Of a stretch of 64,000 bases of DNA, positions 1 to 8,088 are shown piece after piece; within the stretch, counting starts at the first letter, position 1, and the number at the start of each line of letters is the position of its first letter. This stretch comes from Calidifontibacter indicus (GTDB lineage: Bacteria; Actinomycetota; Actinomycetes; Actinomycetales; Dermatophilaceae): the NCBI RefSeq assembly GCF_003386865.1, contig NZ_QTUA01000001.1, positions 1,860,001 to 1,924,000 of the forward strand, given 5' to 3'. The position numbers and the translations under genes are program-made. The notes beneath the pieces are model-generated. The model had not been told where the DNA came from. It did no database searches and saw only the letters and a program-made list of their open reading frames with translations.

Positions 1-359
1 TCCTCCTGGTCGGCCAGCCAGGCCTTGGCACCGGAGTTGAGGGCGTTGATCGTCATCTTGCGGTCGGTCGGACCGGTCATCTCGACGCGTCGGTCCTCCA
101 AGCCCGGCGCGAGCGGGGCGACCTTCCAGCTGTCGTCCTCACGGATGTTCTTGGTCTCGGGCAGGAAGTCGAGGTCTTCGCCGGCGGCGACCTTCTTCAC
201 CCTCTCCTCGCGCGCGGCGAGGAGCTCGAGGCGACGAGCGTTGAGCTTACGGTGCAGCTTGGCGATCAGTTCGAGCGCCTTGGGGGAAAGGATCTCCTCG
301 TAACGGTCCTTCACCGGACCGGTGACTTCGACGCCATCCGGCAGCTTCAAGGTGGACAT
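1..359 (-). CDS. aceB: malate synthase A, N-terminal part (runs off the left edge)
   Basis: Condenses glyoxylate with acetyl-CoA to malate, the second step of the glyoxylate shunt, in the cytosol. The first 119 codons are present and read MSTLKLPDGVEVTGPVKDRY at the start. The malate synthase A N-terminal signature follows: FLPETKNIRED near residue 76, then VAPLAPGLEDRRVEMTGPTD and RKMTINALNSGAKAWLAD. The ATG at 359 is preceded by a GAGGAG ribosome site at good spacing. The gene is divergent from the MFS gene. A perfect odd palindrome sits about 30 bp upstream, so acetate or glyoxylate control is likely. The catalytic part lies outside the window. Confidence 0.93.
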   Translation of the reverse strand, partial: MSTLKLPDGVEVTGPVKDRYEEILSPKALELIAKLHRKLNARRLELLAAREERVKKVAAGEDLDFLPETKNIREDDSWKVAPLAPGLEDRRVEMTGPTDRKMTINALNSGAKAWLADQE

Positions 360-390
360 GCGACTCCTCTGTCTGGCTGACGTGCACGGA

Positions 391-407
391 ATTCCGCATT
401 GCGGAAT
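391..407. promoter_or_regulatory. palindromic operator candidate upstream of aceB
   Basis: The arms ATTCCGCA and TGCGGAAT are perfect inverted repeats around one central T. They lie 31 bp before the aceB start, where a promoter would sit. TTCCGC-N3-GCGGAA sites are typical of IclR-family repressors, and glyoxylate genes are often under that family; assigning the regulator is inference. A weaker related palindrome, TATGG-N4-CCGTA, follows at 421-434. Confidence 0.5.
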
Positions 408-564
408 GAATTTCCTTCTGTATGGAATACCGTAGCAATCGTTTCGATGCTGTGGGTGGGTGGGTTCCGATCGTCGCGGCCGGTCGCCACCGCGACGGGT
501 GACGTTCCTCACGAACCAGCGCGCGGATTCGCGGACAACTTCCGGTTGCCGGGAGACTCGATCG

Positions 565-1785
565 GTGACCGAAGCAAGCGCCCCGCAGACCCGCGACGTC
601 GACGATGATCGGACGGTCGCCCGACCGCAGCATGTCGGGCTCGCGCTCTTCGCGCTCGCGCTCGGCGGATTCGCGATCGGCACCACCGAGTACGTCACGA
701 TGGGGCTGCTGCCGCAGATCGCCGACGGGGTGCAGATCTCGATTCCGGCGGCCGGCCACGTCGTATCGGCGTATGCCCTCGGAGTCGTGATCGGCGCGCC
801 GCTGATCGCCACCCTGGCCGCGCGGGCGCCGCGCAGGGCCCAACTGGTCGGCCTCATGGTGGCGTTCGCCGCAGCCAACATCGCCTCGGCGCTCGCCGGC
901 TCCTACGGCACCCTGATGGTGGCGCGCTTCCTGTCCGGTCTGCCGCACGGCGCCTACTTCGGCATCGGTTCGGTCGTCGCGGCCTCACTGGTGGCACCGC
1001 ACCGGCGCACCTGGGCGGTGTCGATGATGCTCGCCGGGCTGACCGTCGCCAACATCATCGGAGTTCCGCTGTTGACCGTGCTCGGTCAGCACCTGGGCTG
1101 GCAGTACCCGTACGTCTTCGTCGGGTTGATCTCGTTGCTGTGCGTGGGCGCGGTGCTCGCCTGGGTGCCTCGCCAGCCGGCCGACGAACACGCTTCCGCC
1201 GCAAAGGAACTCAAGGCCCTCACCCGGGTGCAGGTGTGGCTGGCGCTCGGCATCGGCACCGTCGGGTTCGGCGGCATGTTCGCCACGTTCTCCTACATCA
1301 CCCCGACGATGACCGAGCTGGCCGGCTTCGCCGAGAGCACCGTCCCGCTCATCCTGGTCGTCTACGGGATCGGCATGACGATCGGTGCGACAGTGGCCGG
1401 GCGCGTCGCGCAATTCGGCATCCTGCGCGGCATCTTCGGGTCGCTGGTCTGCATCTCGATCCTGCTTGCCGTCTTCGGCGACCTCGCCCACGGCAAGGTG
1501 ACCGCGGTCATCGGGGTGTTCCTGCTCGGCTTCCTGCCGACGATCCTCGTGCCGATGTTGCAGACCCGACTGATGGACGTGGCACACGAGGGTCAGTCGC
1601 TCGCGGCCGCGCTCAATCACTCGACGCTCAACGCCGCCAACGCACTGGGTGCCTGGCTCGGCAGCGTCGTGCTCGACCGGGGGATGGGTTACGAGTGGCC
1701 CAGCCGGTTCGGTGCGCTGCTCGCCGTCGGCGGTCTGTTCATCACGGCCGTGTCGGCGGCGCTGCAGCGCCGTACGCCCGCCTGA
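565..1785 (+). CDS. MFS efflux transporter, DHA1 (AraJ/sugar-drug efflux-like) family
   Basis: A 406-residue inner-membrane protein with about 12 hydrophobic segments. The first helix contains GFAIGTTEYVTMGLLPQIA, the hallmark of the AraJ/arabinose-efflux branch of the DHA1 family; the second-helix region has RFLSGLPHGAYFG. It probably exports a sugar or drug by proton antiport; the substrate cannot be read from sequence. The frame is open upstream, but the GTG at 565 (VTEASAPQ) has a GGGAG site 9 nt before it and gives a normal N-terminus. It stands alone and ends at a strong hairpin shared with the convergent gene. Confidence 0.85.
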   Translation: MTEASAPQTRDVDDDRTVARPQHVGLALFALALGGFAIGTTEYVTMGLLPQIADGVQISIPAAGHVVSAYALGVVIGAPLIATLAARAPRRAQLVGLMVAFAAANIASALAGSYGTLMVARFLSGLPHGAYFGIGSVVAASLVAPHRRTWAVSMMLAGLTVANIIGVPLLTVLGQHLGWQYPYVFVGLISLLCVGAVLAWVPRQPADEHASAAKELKALTRVQVWLALGIGTVGFGGMFATFSYITPTMTELAGFAESTVPLILVVYGIGMTIGATVAGRVAQFGILRGIFGSLVCISILLAVFGDLAHGKVTAVIGVFLLGFLPTILVPMLQTRLMDVAHEGQSLAAALNHSTLNAANALGAWLGSVVLDRGMGYEWPSRFGALLAVGGLFITAVSAALQRRTPA

Positions 1786-1794
1786 GGAGAACGC

Positions 1795-1827
1795 CGTACG
1801 CCCGCCAGAACAACAGGCGGGCGTACG
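1795..1827. terminator. bidirectional hairpin between convergent genes
   Basis: CGTACGCCCGCC (1795-1806) and GGCGGGCGTACG (1816-1827) form a perfect 12-bp stem with a 9-nt loop. There is no T-run. The same CGTACGCCCGCC also forms the last codons of the MFS gene (1771-1782), so the 3' arm could pair with either copy. Confidence 0.7.
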
Positions 1828-1848
1828 AGCGGGGAGGGGGCCGGTGGT

Positions 1849-2466
1849 TCAGCGCGGGGTGAGCGTGAGCGCGACCGTGTTGCCGGGACCGGACATCTTC
1901 GAGGAGACGACCGAGTTGAGGATGCCGAAGGCTCCGCAACCGCTGAACTGCGGGATGGTGAACGTGCCCGACAGCTTCGTCGGGTCGAACAGGCCCTGCA
2001 TCTTGCCGCTGAGGTCCATCCTGACCGGGGTGGCGGTGCGGCAGTTCGCGCCGACCAGGTTGACCAGCTTCGCCGGTCCGGTGAGCTTGGTGATGTGCAG
2101 GTAGGCGTACTGCGTGATGTGGATGACCTGGTTGTCGTCGATGGTCCCGGTGGCCTTCGCGGTCGGCTCCACCGCGACGGTCGCGTAGGCCAGCGGGAGG
2201 CTGCCCAGGTCGACCGCGGACGTCGTCACCGGAGCCAACGTCAACGACGACGTGAGCGTCCGGGTCTCGAGCGTGACGTCGGTGGTGCTGGTGCCGGTGG
2301 TGGTCACGCTCTTGCCCATCTTGGCGATGGTCGTGGTCGCGGTGGCGTTGTAGTTCAACGTCCACACGGTCGCCGCGCAGGCGCCGGGGCTCGTTGCGAG
2401 GATGACGCCGGCACAAGTGGCCAGGGCGCCTGCCGTGAGGGTCGTGCGTCGGACGAGGGTCTTCAT
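1849..2466 (-). CDS. secreted protein of unknown function
   Basis: A 205-residue protein with a clear Sec signal peptide: MKTLVRRTT, a hydrophobic core AGALATCAGVILA, and a likely cleavage after ACA near residue 31. The mature part is rich in Thr, Ser and Val with short alternating strands and no recognised catalytic motif. Two cysteines (in GANCRT and FSGCGAF) could form a disulfide. The look is that of an exported all-beta protein. I do not recognise the family. It is divergent from lepA and convergent with the MFS gene. Confidence 0.75.
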   Translation of the reverse strand: MKTLVRRTTLTAGALATCAGVILATSPGACAATVWTLNYNATATTTIAKMGKSVTTTGTSTTDVTLETRTLTSSLTLAPVTTSAVDLGSLPLAYATVAVEPTAKATGTIDDNQVIHITQYAYLHITKLTGPAKLVNLVGANCRTATPVRMDLSGKMQGLFDPTKLSGTFTIPQFSGCGAFGILNSVVSSKMSGPGNTVALTLTPR

Positions 2467-2717
2467 CGGGTGCTCCTCGGTAGGGAAAGCCGCCTGAATG
2501 GATCGGGCGGGCTACCGGAGAGTAACAAGGCGTGAGGTCGCCCGTGTGAGTTGGAGCACACGAAGTTACTCGTCGGTTTCGACGGCGACGGGACGTCGTG
2601 TGCTGGATCGGGTGCGCGGTCCTGTTCGCGGGTCTGCCCGGTCGATTCGACCTCACGGCCGGACGTGGGAGACTGGACCGAATACCCGTCCGACGACTGA
2701 GACCTCGAGGAACATCT

Positions 2718-4571
2718 GTGGCACCCATGGCACGCACCGCGCTGCAACCAGCCGCGACGCCGCCTTCGCAGATCCGCAACTTCTGCATCATCGCGCACAT
2801 CGACCACGGCAAGTCCACGCTTGCCGACCGCATGCTCCAGATCACCGGGGTCGTCGACGATCGGGCGATGCGTGCGCAGTACCTCGACCGTATGGACATC
2901 GAGCGTGAGCGCGGCATCACGATCAAGAGCCAGGCCGTGCGGATGCCGTGGGAGCTCGACGGCGAGACCTTCTGCCTCAACATGATCGACACCCCGGGCC
3001 ACGTCGACTTCACCTACGAGGTGTCCCGGTCGCTGGCCGCCTGCGAGGGTGCGGTGCTGCTGGTCGACGCCGCGCAGGGCATCGAGGCGCAGACCCTCGC
3101 GAACCTCTATCTCGCGATGGAGAACGACCTCACGATCATCCCGGTGCTCAACAAGATCGACCTGCCGGCGGCCCAGCCGGAGAAGTACGCCGAGGAACTC
3201 GCCGGGCTCATCGGCTGTGAGCCCGAAGACTGCCTCAAGGTGTCGGGCAAGACCGGCGTCGGTGTCGAGCCGCTGCTCGACGAGATCGTGCGGCAGATTC
3301 CCGCGCCGGTCGGCGATGCGTCGGCTCCAGCCCGCGCGATGATCTTCGACTCCGTCTACGACACCTACCGCGGCGTGGTCACCTACGTGCGTGTGGTCGA
3401 CGGCAGCCTCAACCCGCGCGAGCGGATTCAGATGATGTCGACCAAGGCCAACCACGAACTGCTGGAGATCGGCGTCATCTCCCCGGAGCCGGAACCGGCG
3501 AAGGGGCTCGGCGTCGGCGAGGTGGGCTACCTGATCACCGGCGTGAAGGACGTGCGCCAGTCGCGCGTCGGCGACACGATCACCTCGGCCCGCGACGGTG
3601 CGACGCAGCCGCTGGGTGGCTACCGCGACCCGAAGCCGATGGTCTTCTCCGGTCTGTACCCGATCGACGGTTCCGACTACCCGGTGCTGCGTGATGCCCT
3701 CGACAAGCTCAAGCTCAACGACGCCGCGCTGGTCTACGAGCCGGAGACCTCCGCGGCCCTCGGGTTCGGGTTCCGCATCGGCTTCCTCGGCATGTTGCAC
3801 CTGGAGATCGTGCGCGAGCGCCTCGAGCGCGAGTTCGACCTCGACCTCATCTCGACCCTGCCGTCGGTGGTCTACGAGGTGAAGCTCGACGACGGGCGCA
3901 CGGTCGTGGTGACCAACCCGTCGGAGTTCCCCGAGGGCAAGATCGAGTCGATCACCGAGCCGGTGGTGCGGGCCACGATCCTCGCGCCGAGCGAGTTCAT
4001 CGGCGCGATCATGGAGTTGTGTCAGAGCCGGCGCGGCACCCTGCGCGGCATGGACTACCTGTCCGAGGATCGCGTCGAGATGCGCTACACGCTGCCGCTC
4101 GCCGAGATCGTCTTCGACTTCTTCGATTCCCTGAAGTCGCGCACCCGCGGCTACGCCTCTCTCGACTACGAACCCGACGGCGAGCAGCAGGCCGACCTGG
4201 TGAAGGTCGACATCCTCCTGCAGGGTGACAAGGTCGACGCGTTCAGTACCGTCGTCCACCGTGACAAGGCGTACGCCTACGGCGTGATGATGGCCGGCAA
4301 GCTCAAGGAGCTCATCCCGAGGCAGCAGTTCGAGGTGCCGATCCAGGCCGCGATCGGTGCGAGGGTCATCGCCCGCGAGAACATCCGGGCGATCCGCAAG
4401 GACGTGCTCGCGAAGTGTTACGGCGGTGACATCTCGCGTAAGCGCAAGCTGCTGGAGAAGCAGAAGGAAGGCAAGAAGCGGATGAAGATGGTCGGCTCCG
4501 TCGAGGTGCCGCAGGAAGCCTTCATCGCTGCCTTGTCGCAAGACTCCGCGCCCGAGAAGGCGAAGAAGTAG
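2718..4571 (+). CDS. lepA: elongation factor 4 (LepA)
   Basis: A 617-residue ribosome-associated GTPase that back-translocates or remodels stalled ribosomes. The G1 motif AHIDHGKST is at residues 26-34; the switch region [13 protein letters not shown]3 DTPGHVDF and G4 NKIDLPAA follow. The LepA-specific C-terminal domain ends in [16 protein letters not shown], so the length is normal. I chose the GTG at 2718 because GAGG lies 8 nt upstream; the ATG at 2727 is the alternative. trmB follows after 4 nt, so the two are probably co-transcribed. Confidence 0.96.
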   Translation: MAPMARTALQPAATPPSQIRNFCIIAHIDHGKSTLADRMLQITGVVDDRAMRAQYLDRMDIERERGITIKSQAVRMPWELDGETFCLNMIDTPGHVDFTYEVSRSLAACEGAVLLVDAAQGIEAQTLANLYLAMENDLTIIPVLNKIDLPAAQPEKYAEELAGLIGCEPEDCLKVSGKTGVGVEPLLDEIVRQIPAPVGDASAPARAMIFDSVYDTYRGVVTYVRVVDGSLNPRERIQMMSTKANHELLEIGVISPEPEPAKGLGVGEVGYLITGVKDVRQSRVGDTITSARDGATQPLGGYRDPKPMVFSGLYPIDGSDYPVLRDALDKLKLNDAALVYEPETSAALGFGFRIGFLGMLHLEIVRERLEREFDLDLISTLPSVVYEVKLDDGRTVVVTNPSEFPEGKIESITEPVVRATILAPSEFIGAIMELCQSRRGTLRGMDYLSEDRVEMRYTLPLAEIVFDFFDSLKSRTRGYASLDYEPDGEQQADLVKVDILLQGDKVDAFSTVVHRDKAYAYGVMMAGKLKELIPRQQFEVPIQAAIGARVIARENIRAIRKDVLAKCYGGDISRKRKLLEKQKEGKKRMKMVGSVEVPQEAFIAALSQDSAPEKAKK

Positions 4572-4575
4572 CACT

Positions 4576-5382
4576 GTGGCACAACGTGATTCGGGTCTCG
4601 ACCCGGTTGTTCCGACGACCCCGGACGGGCGTCCGCTCGCCCGCACGCGATCGTTCACCCGGCGCGGTGGACGGATGCCCGACCGGCACGAGCGGGCGAT
4701 GGAGGAGCACGGCGCGACCTACCTGCTCGACCTGCCGCTCAACGGCACCGACACCACACTCGACCCGGAGTACCGCTTCGACAAGGAGGCGGTGTTCGGT
4801 CGGTCGGCGCCGCTGATCGTCGAGATCGGGTCGGGCGCCGGCGACGCCGTCGTGCATGCGGCGACGCTTCACCCGGACGTCGACTTCCTTGCCTTCGAGG
4901 TGTGGCGGCCCGGCGTCGCGCACACCATCACCAAGGCGGTGGCTGCCAGCGTCACGAACCTGCGGATCGCGATCGCCGACGCCGCGTGGTCGATGCCGTT
5001 GATGTTCGAGCCGGGCTCGCTGCACGAGGTGTGGACCTTCTTCCCCGACCCGTGGCCGAAGACCAAGCACCACAAGCGCCGCATGGTGCAGCCGTCGTTC
5101 GCGCTCGAGGTCGCCGAGTTGTTGGAGCCGGGCGGCGTGTGGCGCCTCGCGACCGACTGGGCCGACTACGCCTGGCAGATGCGCGACGTCGTCGAAGGCT
5201 GCGCGCAGTTCACGAACCCGTACGCCGGACGGTTCGCCGACCCCGGCGATCCGGACGTCGACCCGGAGGGTTCGCGGGGCGGGTTCGCGCCGCGCTTCGA
5301 GGACCGTCCGATGACCCGCTTCGAGAAGAAGGGGCTGCGGGTCGAGCGCATCGTGCGCGATCTTGCGGTGACGCGGCTGTAG
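4576..5382 (+). CDS. trmB: tRNA (guanine-N7-)-methyltransferase
   Basis: Methylates G46 in the variable loop of tRNAs using S-adenosylmethionine. The 268-residue protein has the SAM-binding loop VEIGSGAGDA, the acidic FLAFEV strand end, and the TrmB signature EVWTFFPDPWPKTKHHKRR. It ends in a motif with RFEKKGLR. About 40 extra N-terminal residues precede the core, which is common in actinobacterial forms. The GTG start is 5 nt after the lepA stop, so the two share a transcript. Confidence 0.94.
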   Translation: MAQRDSGLDPVVPTTPDGRPLARTRSFTRRGGRMPDRHERAMEEHGATYLLDLPLNGTDTTLDPEYRFDKEAVFGRSAPLIVEIGSGAGDAVVHAATLHPDVDFLAFEVWRPGVAHTITKAVAASVTNLRIAIADAAWSMPLMFEPGSLHEVWTFFPDPWPKTKHHKRRMVQPSFALEVAELLEPGGVWRLATDWADYAWQMRDVVEGCAQFTNPYAGRFADPGDPDVDPEGSRGGFAPRFEDRPMTRFEKKGLRVERIVRDLAVTRL

Positions 5383-5455
5383 CTGTTTGCCGGGTGGCAG
5401 CCGTTGCCGGGCAGCGGTTTGCGGATGGCTGCTTCCGCGGGGCTGGCGCGCCGAA

Positions 5456-5471
5456 GTTACTTCTGAGTAAC
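5456..5471. promoter_or_regulatory. inverted repeat before the DUF4442 gene
   Basis: GTTACT and AGTAAC are perfect 6-bp arms around TCTG, ending 8 bp before the start codon at 5480. The position fits an operator that would block initiation. The regulator is unknown. Confidence 0.4.
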
Positions 5472-5479
5472 ATCTGCGC

Positions 5480-5944
5480 ATGGCCTCGACCTTCCAGCTG
5501 TACCGCCAGATCGAAAGCAAGCCGCTCGGCAAGCGGGCGTTCTCGCTCGCCTTCATGCTCAAGGCGCCCTACTTCGCGACCGTGCGACCGAAGGTGGAGG
5601 TCATGGAGCCACATCGCGGCGTGGTGACGATCCGCAAGCGGCGCGGCGTGCACAACCACATCGGCACGGTGCACGCGATCGCCGTCGCGAACGGTCTCGA
5701 GGCGGCGATGGGTCTGCTCTGCGAGGCGACCACGCCGAAGGGAATGCGCTGGATTCCCAAGGGGATTCGGCTCGACTACAGCGCCAAGGTGCCCACCGAC
5801 GTCCGGTGTGAAGCGCGCACCGACATGGCCGACTGGGACAAGCAGCCGCCCTTCCAGGTCGACGTGCGCTGCACCGCCTACATCGAGGACGGCAGTGAAG
5901 TGGTGTCGGGCGTCATCCCGGTCTGGGTCACCGCGAAGAGTTGA
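5480..5944 (+). CDS. DUF4442 hotdog-fold thioesterase-like protein
   Basis: A 154-residue single-domain protein resembling DUF4442/PaaI-like hotdog proteins. Visible features are an N-terminal PLGKRAFSLAFMLKAPYF, the central helix region HNHIGTVHAIAVANGLEAAMGL that in hotdog enzymes carries the acyl-thioester site, and a final strand VVSGVIPVWVTAK. Hydrolysis of an acyl-CoA is the likely role but the substrate is unknown. No strong ribosome site precedes the ATG. Its last 17 bp overlap the convergent LysR gene. Confidence 0.75.
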   Translation: MASTFQLYRQIESKPLGKRAFSLAFMLKAPYFATVRPKVEVMEPHRGVVTIRKRRGVHNHIGTVHAIAVANGLEAAMGLLCEATTPKGMRWIPKGIRLDYSAKVPTDVRCEARTDMADWDKQPPFQVDVRCTAYIEDGSEVVSGVIPVWVTAKS

Positions 5945-6830
5945 CCGCCCCCTCGTCGCGGGCGATAGCGACGAGGTCGGCCGCGAGGCCGGACAAGCGC
6001 CGCGACCCGGTCCAGACCGCGCGTAGCGGTCGGTGCAGGTCGAAGCCGAGCGGCACCGTCACCAGGGTGCCGACCGACAGGGCGTCGGCGACCGCAAGGC
6101 GGCTGAGTACGGCGGGTGCCGCGCCGGACGCAACGCTCACCCGCACCGCGGCGTTGCTCGGAAGCTCGAGGTGCGGCCGCACCTGCTGGTCGAGCGCCTC
6201 GTCAAGAGCCATTCGCGTTCCCGAGCCCGGCTCGCGGGTGATCAGGGCGGTGCGTGCGAGTTCGTCGGCGGTGACGGCGCGGCGTCGGCCGGCCCATACG
6301 TGATGGGGCGCGACGACCAGCACCATCTCGTCATGGGCCACGATCATGCTGTGCAGGTCGCCGGGCACGGTGGGTTCCTCGACGAATCCCAGTGCGGTGC
6401 GGCCGGATCGCACATCATCGACGACGTCGTGGGAGTTGTGCACGTGCACGGCGACGGTGCTGCTCGGCCTGCTGGTGCGCAGCGTCGACAGCCAGTGGGG
6501 GAGCAGATGTTCGGCGATCGTCTGACTCGCCGCGACCGCCAGCGGCGGCGCGGCTTCGCCTCGTAGGGCGGCGGCCGATTCGGTGACGGCGTCCATCGCC
6601 GCGAGTGCCTGGCGGGCCAGATCGACCAGCACCGTCCCCGCATCAGTGAGGGTCGATCCGCGAGTCGACCGCACGACGAGGTCGAGGCCGAGTTGGCGTT
6701 CGAGCCTGGCGAGCGAACGGGTGGCATTGGGTTGTGCCATGCCGATCGAGCGTGCGGCGGCGCCGACGCTTCCGGTGTCGGACACGGCAACCAGGAGCTC
6801 CAGGGCTGCCGGGTCGGGGCGATCTGCCAT
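5928..6830 (-). CDS. LysR-family transcriptional regulator
   Basis: A 300-residue regulator. An N-terminal winged helix-turn-helix (LELLVAVSDTGSVGAAARSI, then ATRSLARLERQLG) is followed by a periplasmic-binding-like effector domain. It is divergent from a YeiH-type exporter gene, the usual arrangement for a LysR protein controlling that transporter. The ATG at 6830 lies inside a T-N11-A dyad, suggesting autorepression. The frame is open far upstream but only this start gives a normal LysR N-terminus. Its 3' end overlaps the DUF4442 gene by 17 bp. Confidence 0.88.
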   Translation of the reverse strand: MADRPDPAALELLVAVSDTGSVGAAARSIGMAQPNATRSLARLERQLGLDLVVRSTRGSTLTDAGTVLVDLARQALAAMDAVTESAAALRGEAAPPLAVAASQTIAEHLLPHWLSTLRTSRPSSTVAVHVHNSHDVVDDVRSGRTALGFVEEPTVPGDLHSMIVAHDEMVLVVAPHHVWAGRRRAVTADELARTALITREPGSGTRMALDEALDQQVRPHLELPSNAAVRVSVASGAAPAVLSRLAVADALSVGTLVTVPLGFDLHRPLRAVWTGSRRLSGLAADLVAIARDEGAVNSSR

Positions 6831-6844
6831 ATGCGAAGGATATG
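6828..6844. promoter_or_regulatory. LysR-type dyad in the regulator/exporter divergent region
   Basis: CATAT and ATATG are perfect arms around a 7-nt spacer, containing the T-N11-A core of LysR sites. The element includes the start codon of the LysR gene and lies about 70 bp before the exporter start. Confidence 0.5.
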
Positions 6845-6912
6845 CCCTCCTGCGTGTTCTCCGGCTACCGGCGGCGGCACTGATGCCCGATGGTGGAGGC
6901 ATGTTGCACGCC

Positions 6913-7956
6913 ATGCCTGTTCGCACCGCACGCCGGGGTGCCATTGTCGGTGCGCTCGTGGTGATTGTTATCGCCTGCGTGGCAACGGTTTTCGGTCGTT
7001 TCTTGCCCGTGCTCGGAGGCCCGGTGTGCGGCATCGTGCTGGGTCTCCTTGCCGGGGTCGTCGTGCCTCGGCTGCGGTCGTCGCGTCTGAGCGCCGGATA
7101 TGACTTCTGTGCCAAACAGGTGCTCCAAGCATCGGTGGTGCTGCTCGGCACGGGGTTGTCGCTGCGTCAGGTCGCCAAGGTGGGGGCGTCGTCGCTGCCG
7201 GTGATGCTCGCCAGCCTGGTGGTCGCCCTCGGCGGCGCCACGCTCATCGGACGGCGGCTGGGGGTGGGGCGCGACGTCCGCACCTTGATCGGGGTGGGCA
7301 CCGGCATCTGTGGTGCGTCGGCGATCGCGGCGAGCACCGCGGTGATGCGCCCCAAGAAGGCCGACGCGGCGTACGCCCTCGGCACGATCTTCGTCTTCAA
7401 CGTGATCGGCGTGCTGACCTTCCCGGCGATCGGTCACCTGCTCGGCATGACCGGTGAGAGCTTCGGCCTGTGGGCGGGCACGGCGATCAACGACACGTCG
7501 TCGGTGGTGGCTGCGGCGTACGGCTTCGGTGACGGGGCCGGCGATCACGCGATCGTCGTCAAGCTCACCCGGTCGCTGATGATCATCCCGATCACGATGG
7601 TGCTGGCGTACCTGACCGCGCGCCGGTCGGCTGCGGCTGCTTCGTCGGCCGGGTCGGTGGCAGGTGGCCGCTCGCCGGTGCGCATTCCACTGAGTCAGGT
7701 GGTGCCCTGGTTCCTCGTCGGGTTCGTGGTCGCCGCGGCCGTCAACTCGGGCGGACTCGTCCCGTCGTCGTGGCACCCGGCCCTCTCGTCGATCGCGACC
7801 TTCGGAATCACCCTGGCGCTCACCGCGATCGGGCTGTCCATGCGTCCGTCGGAACTGCGCCGCACCGGCGTCCGTCCGTTGCTGTTGGGGGCGATCCTGT
7901 CGGTGCTCGTCGCGTCGACCAGCCTGGGCGTGCAGGCGCTGACCGGCTCCCTCTGA
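6913..7956 (+). CDS. YeiH/UPF0324 family membrane protein (putative sulfate exporter)
   Basis: A 347-residue integral membrane protein of the YeiH (UPF0324) family, with about ten hydrophobic segments. Family marks are GPVCGIVLGLLAG, GTGICGASAIAA and WAGTAINDTSSVVAAAY. Members are annotated as putative sulfate or sulfonate-related exporters; the substrate is not proven. A GGAGG lies at 6895-6899, only 1 nt before the ATG at 6901 and 13 nt before the ATG at 6913; I prefer 6913, but both are possible. Control by the divergent LysR gene is likely. Confidence 0.85.
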   Translation: MPVRTARRGAIVGALVVIVIACVATVFGRFLPVLGGPVCGIVLGLLAGVVVPRLRSSRLSAGYDFCAKQVLQASVVLLGTGLSLRQVAKVGASSLPVMLASLVVALGGATLIGRRLGVGRDVRTLIGVGTGICGASAIAASTAVMRPKKADAAYALGTIFVFNVIGVLTFPAIGHLLGMTGESFGLWAGTAINDTSSVVAAAYGFGDGAGDHAIVVKLTRSLMIIPITMVLAYLTARRSAAAASSAGSVAGGRSPVRIPLSQVVPWFLVGFVVAAAVNSGGLVPSSWHPALSSIATFGITLALTAIGLSMRPSELRRTGVRPLLLGAILSVLVASTSLGVQALTGSL

Positions 7957-7963
7957 CCCCCGC

Positions 7964-8057
7964 CCGCAAACGCTGCGCTACTCGCCGGCCATTGGTGGTG
8001 CACCAGCAGTGGCCGGACGCAGGTGCAGCGACTGTGGCGGTTGGTGCAGCGATTCGG
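7964..8057. repeat. family A palindromic repeat, degenerate copy
   Basis: The left end CCGCAAACGCTGC is identical to the family A end seen at 44342-44373, and TACTCGCC follows. The right arm starts with GCAGCGACTG and ends at CAGCGATTCGG, matching with a few changes. It begins 7 bp after the YeiH-family stop and ends 31 bp before the hemW start. Confidence 0.6.
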
Positions 8058-8088
8058 CGTGCGGGTCGACGTCGGCGAGAATGGAGCA

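Noticed and set aside
2463-4658. Long open frame (about 730 codons) on the minus strand opposite lepA
   Set aside because: Composition is His/Arg/Asp-rich with no domain, and lepA on the other strand is unmistakable. It is a high-GC mirror frame.
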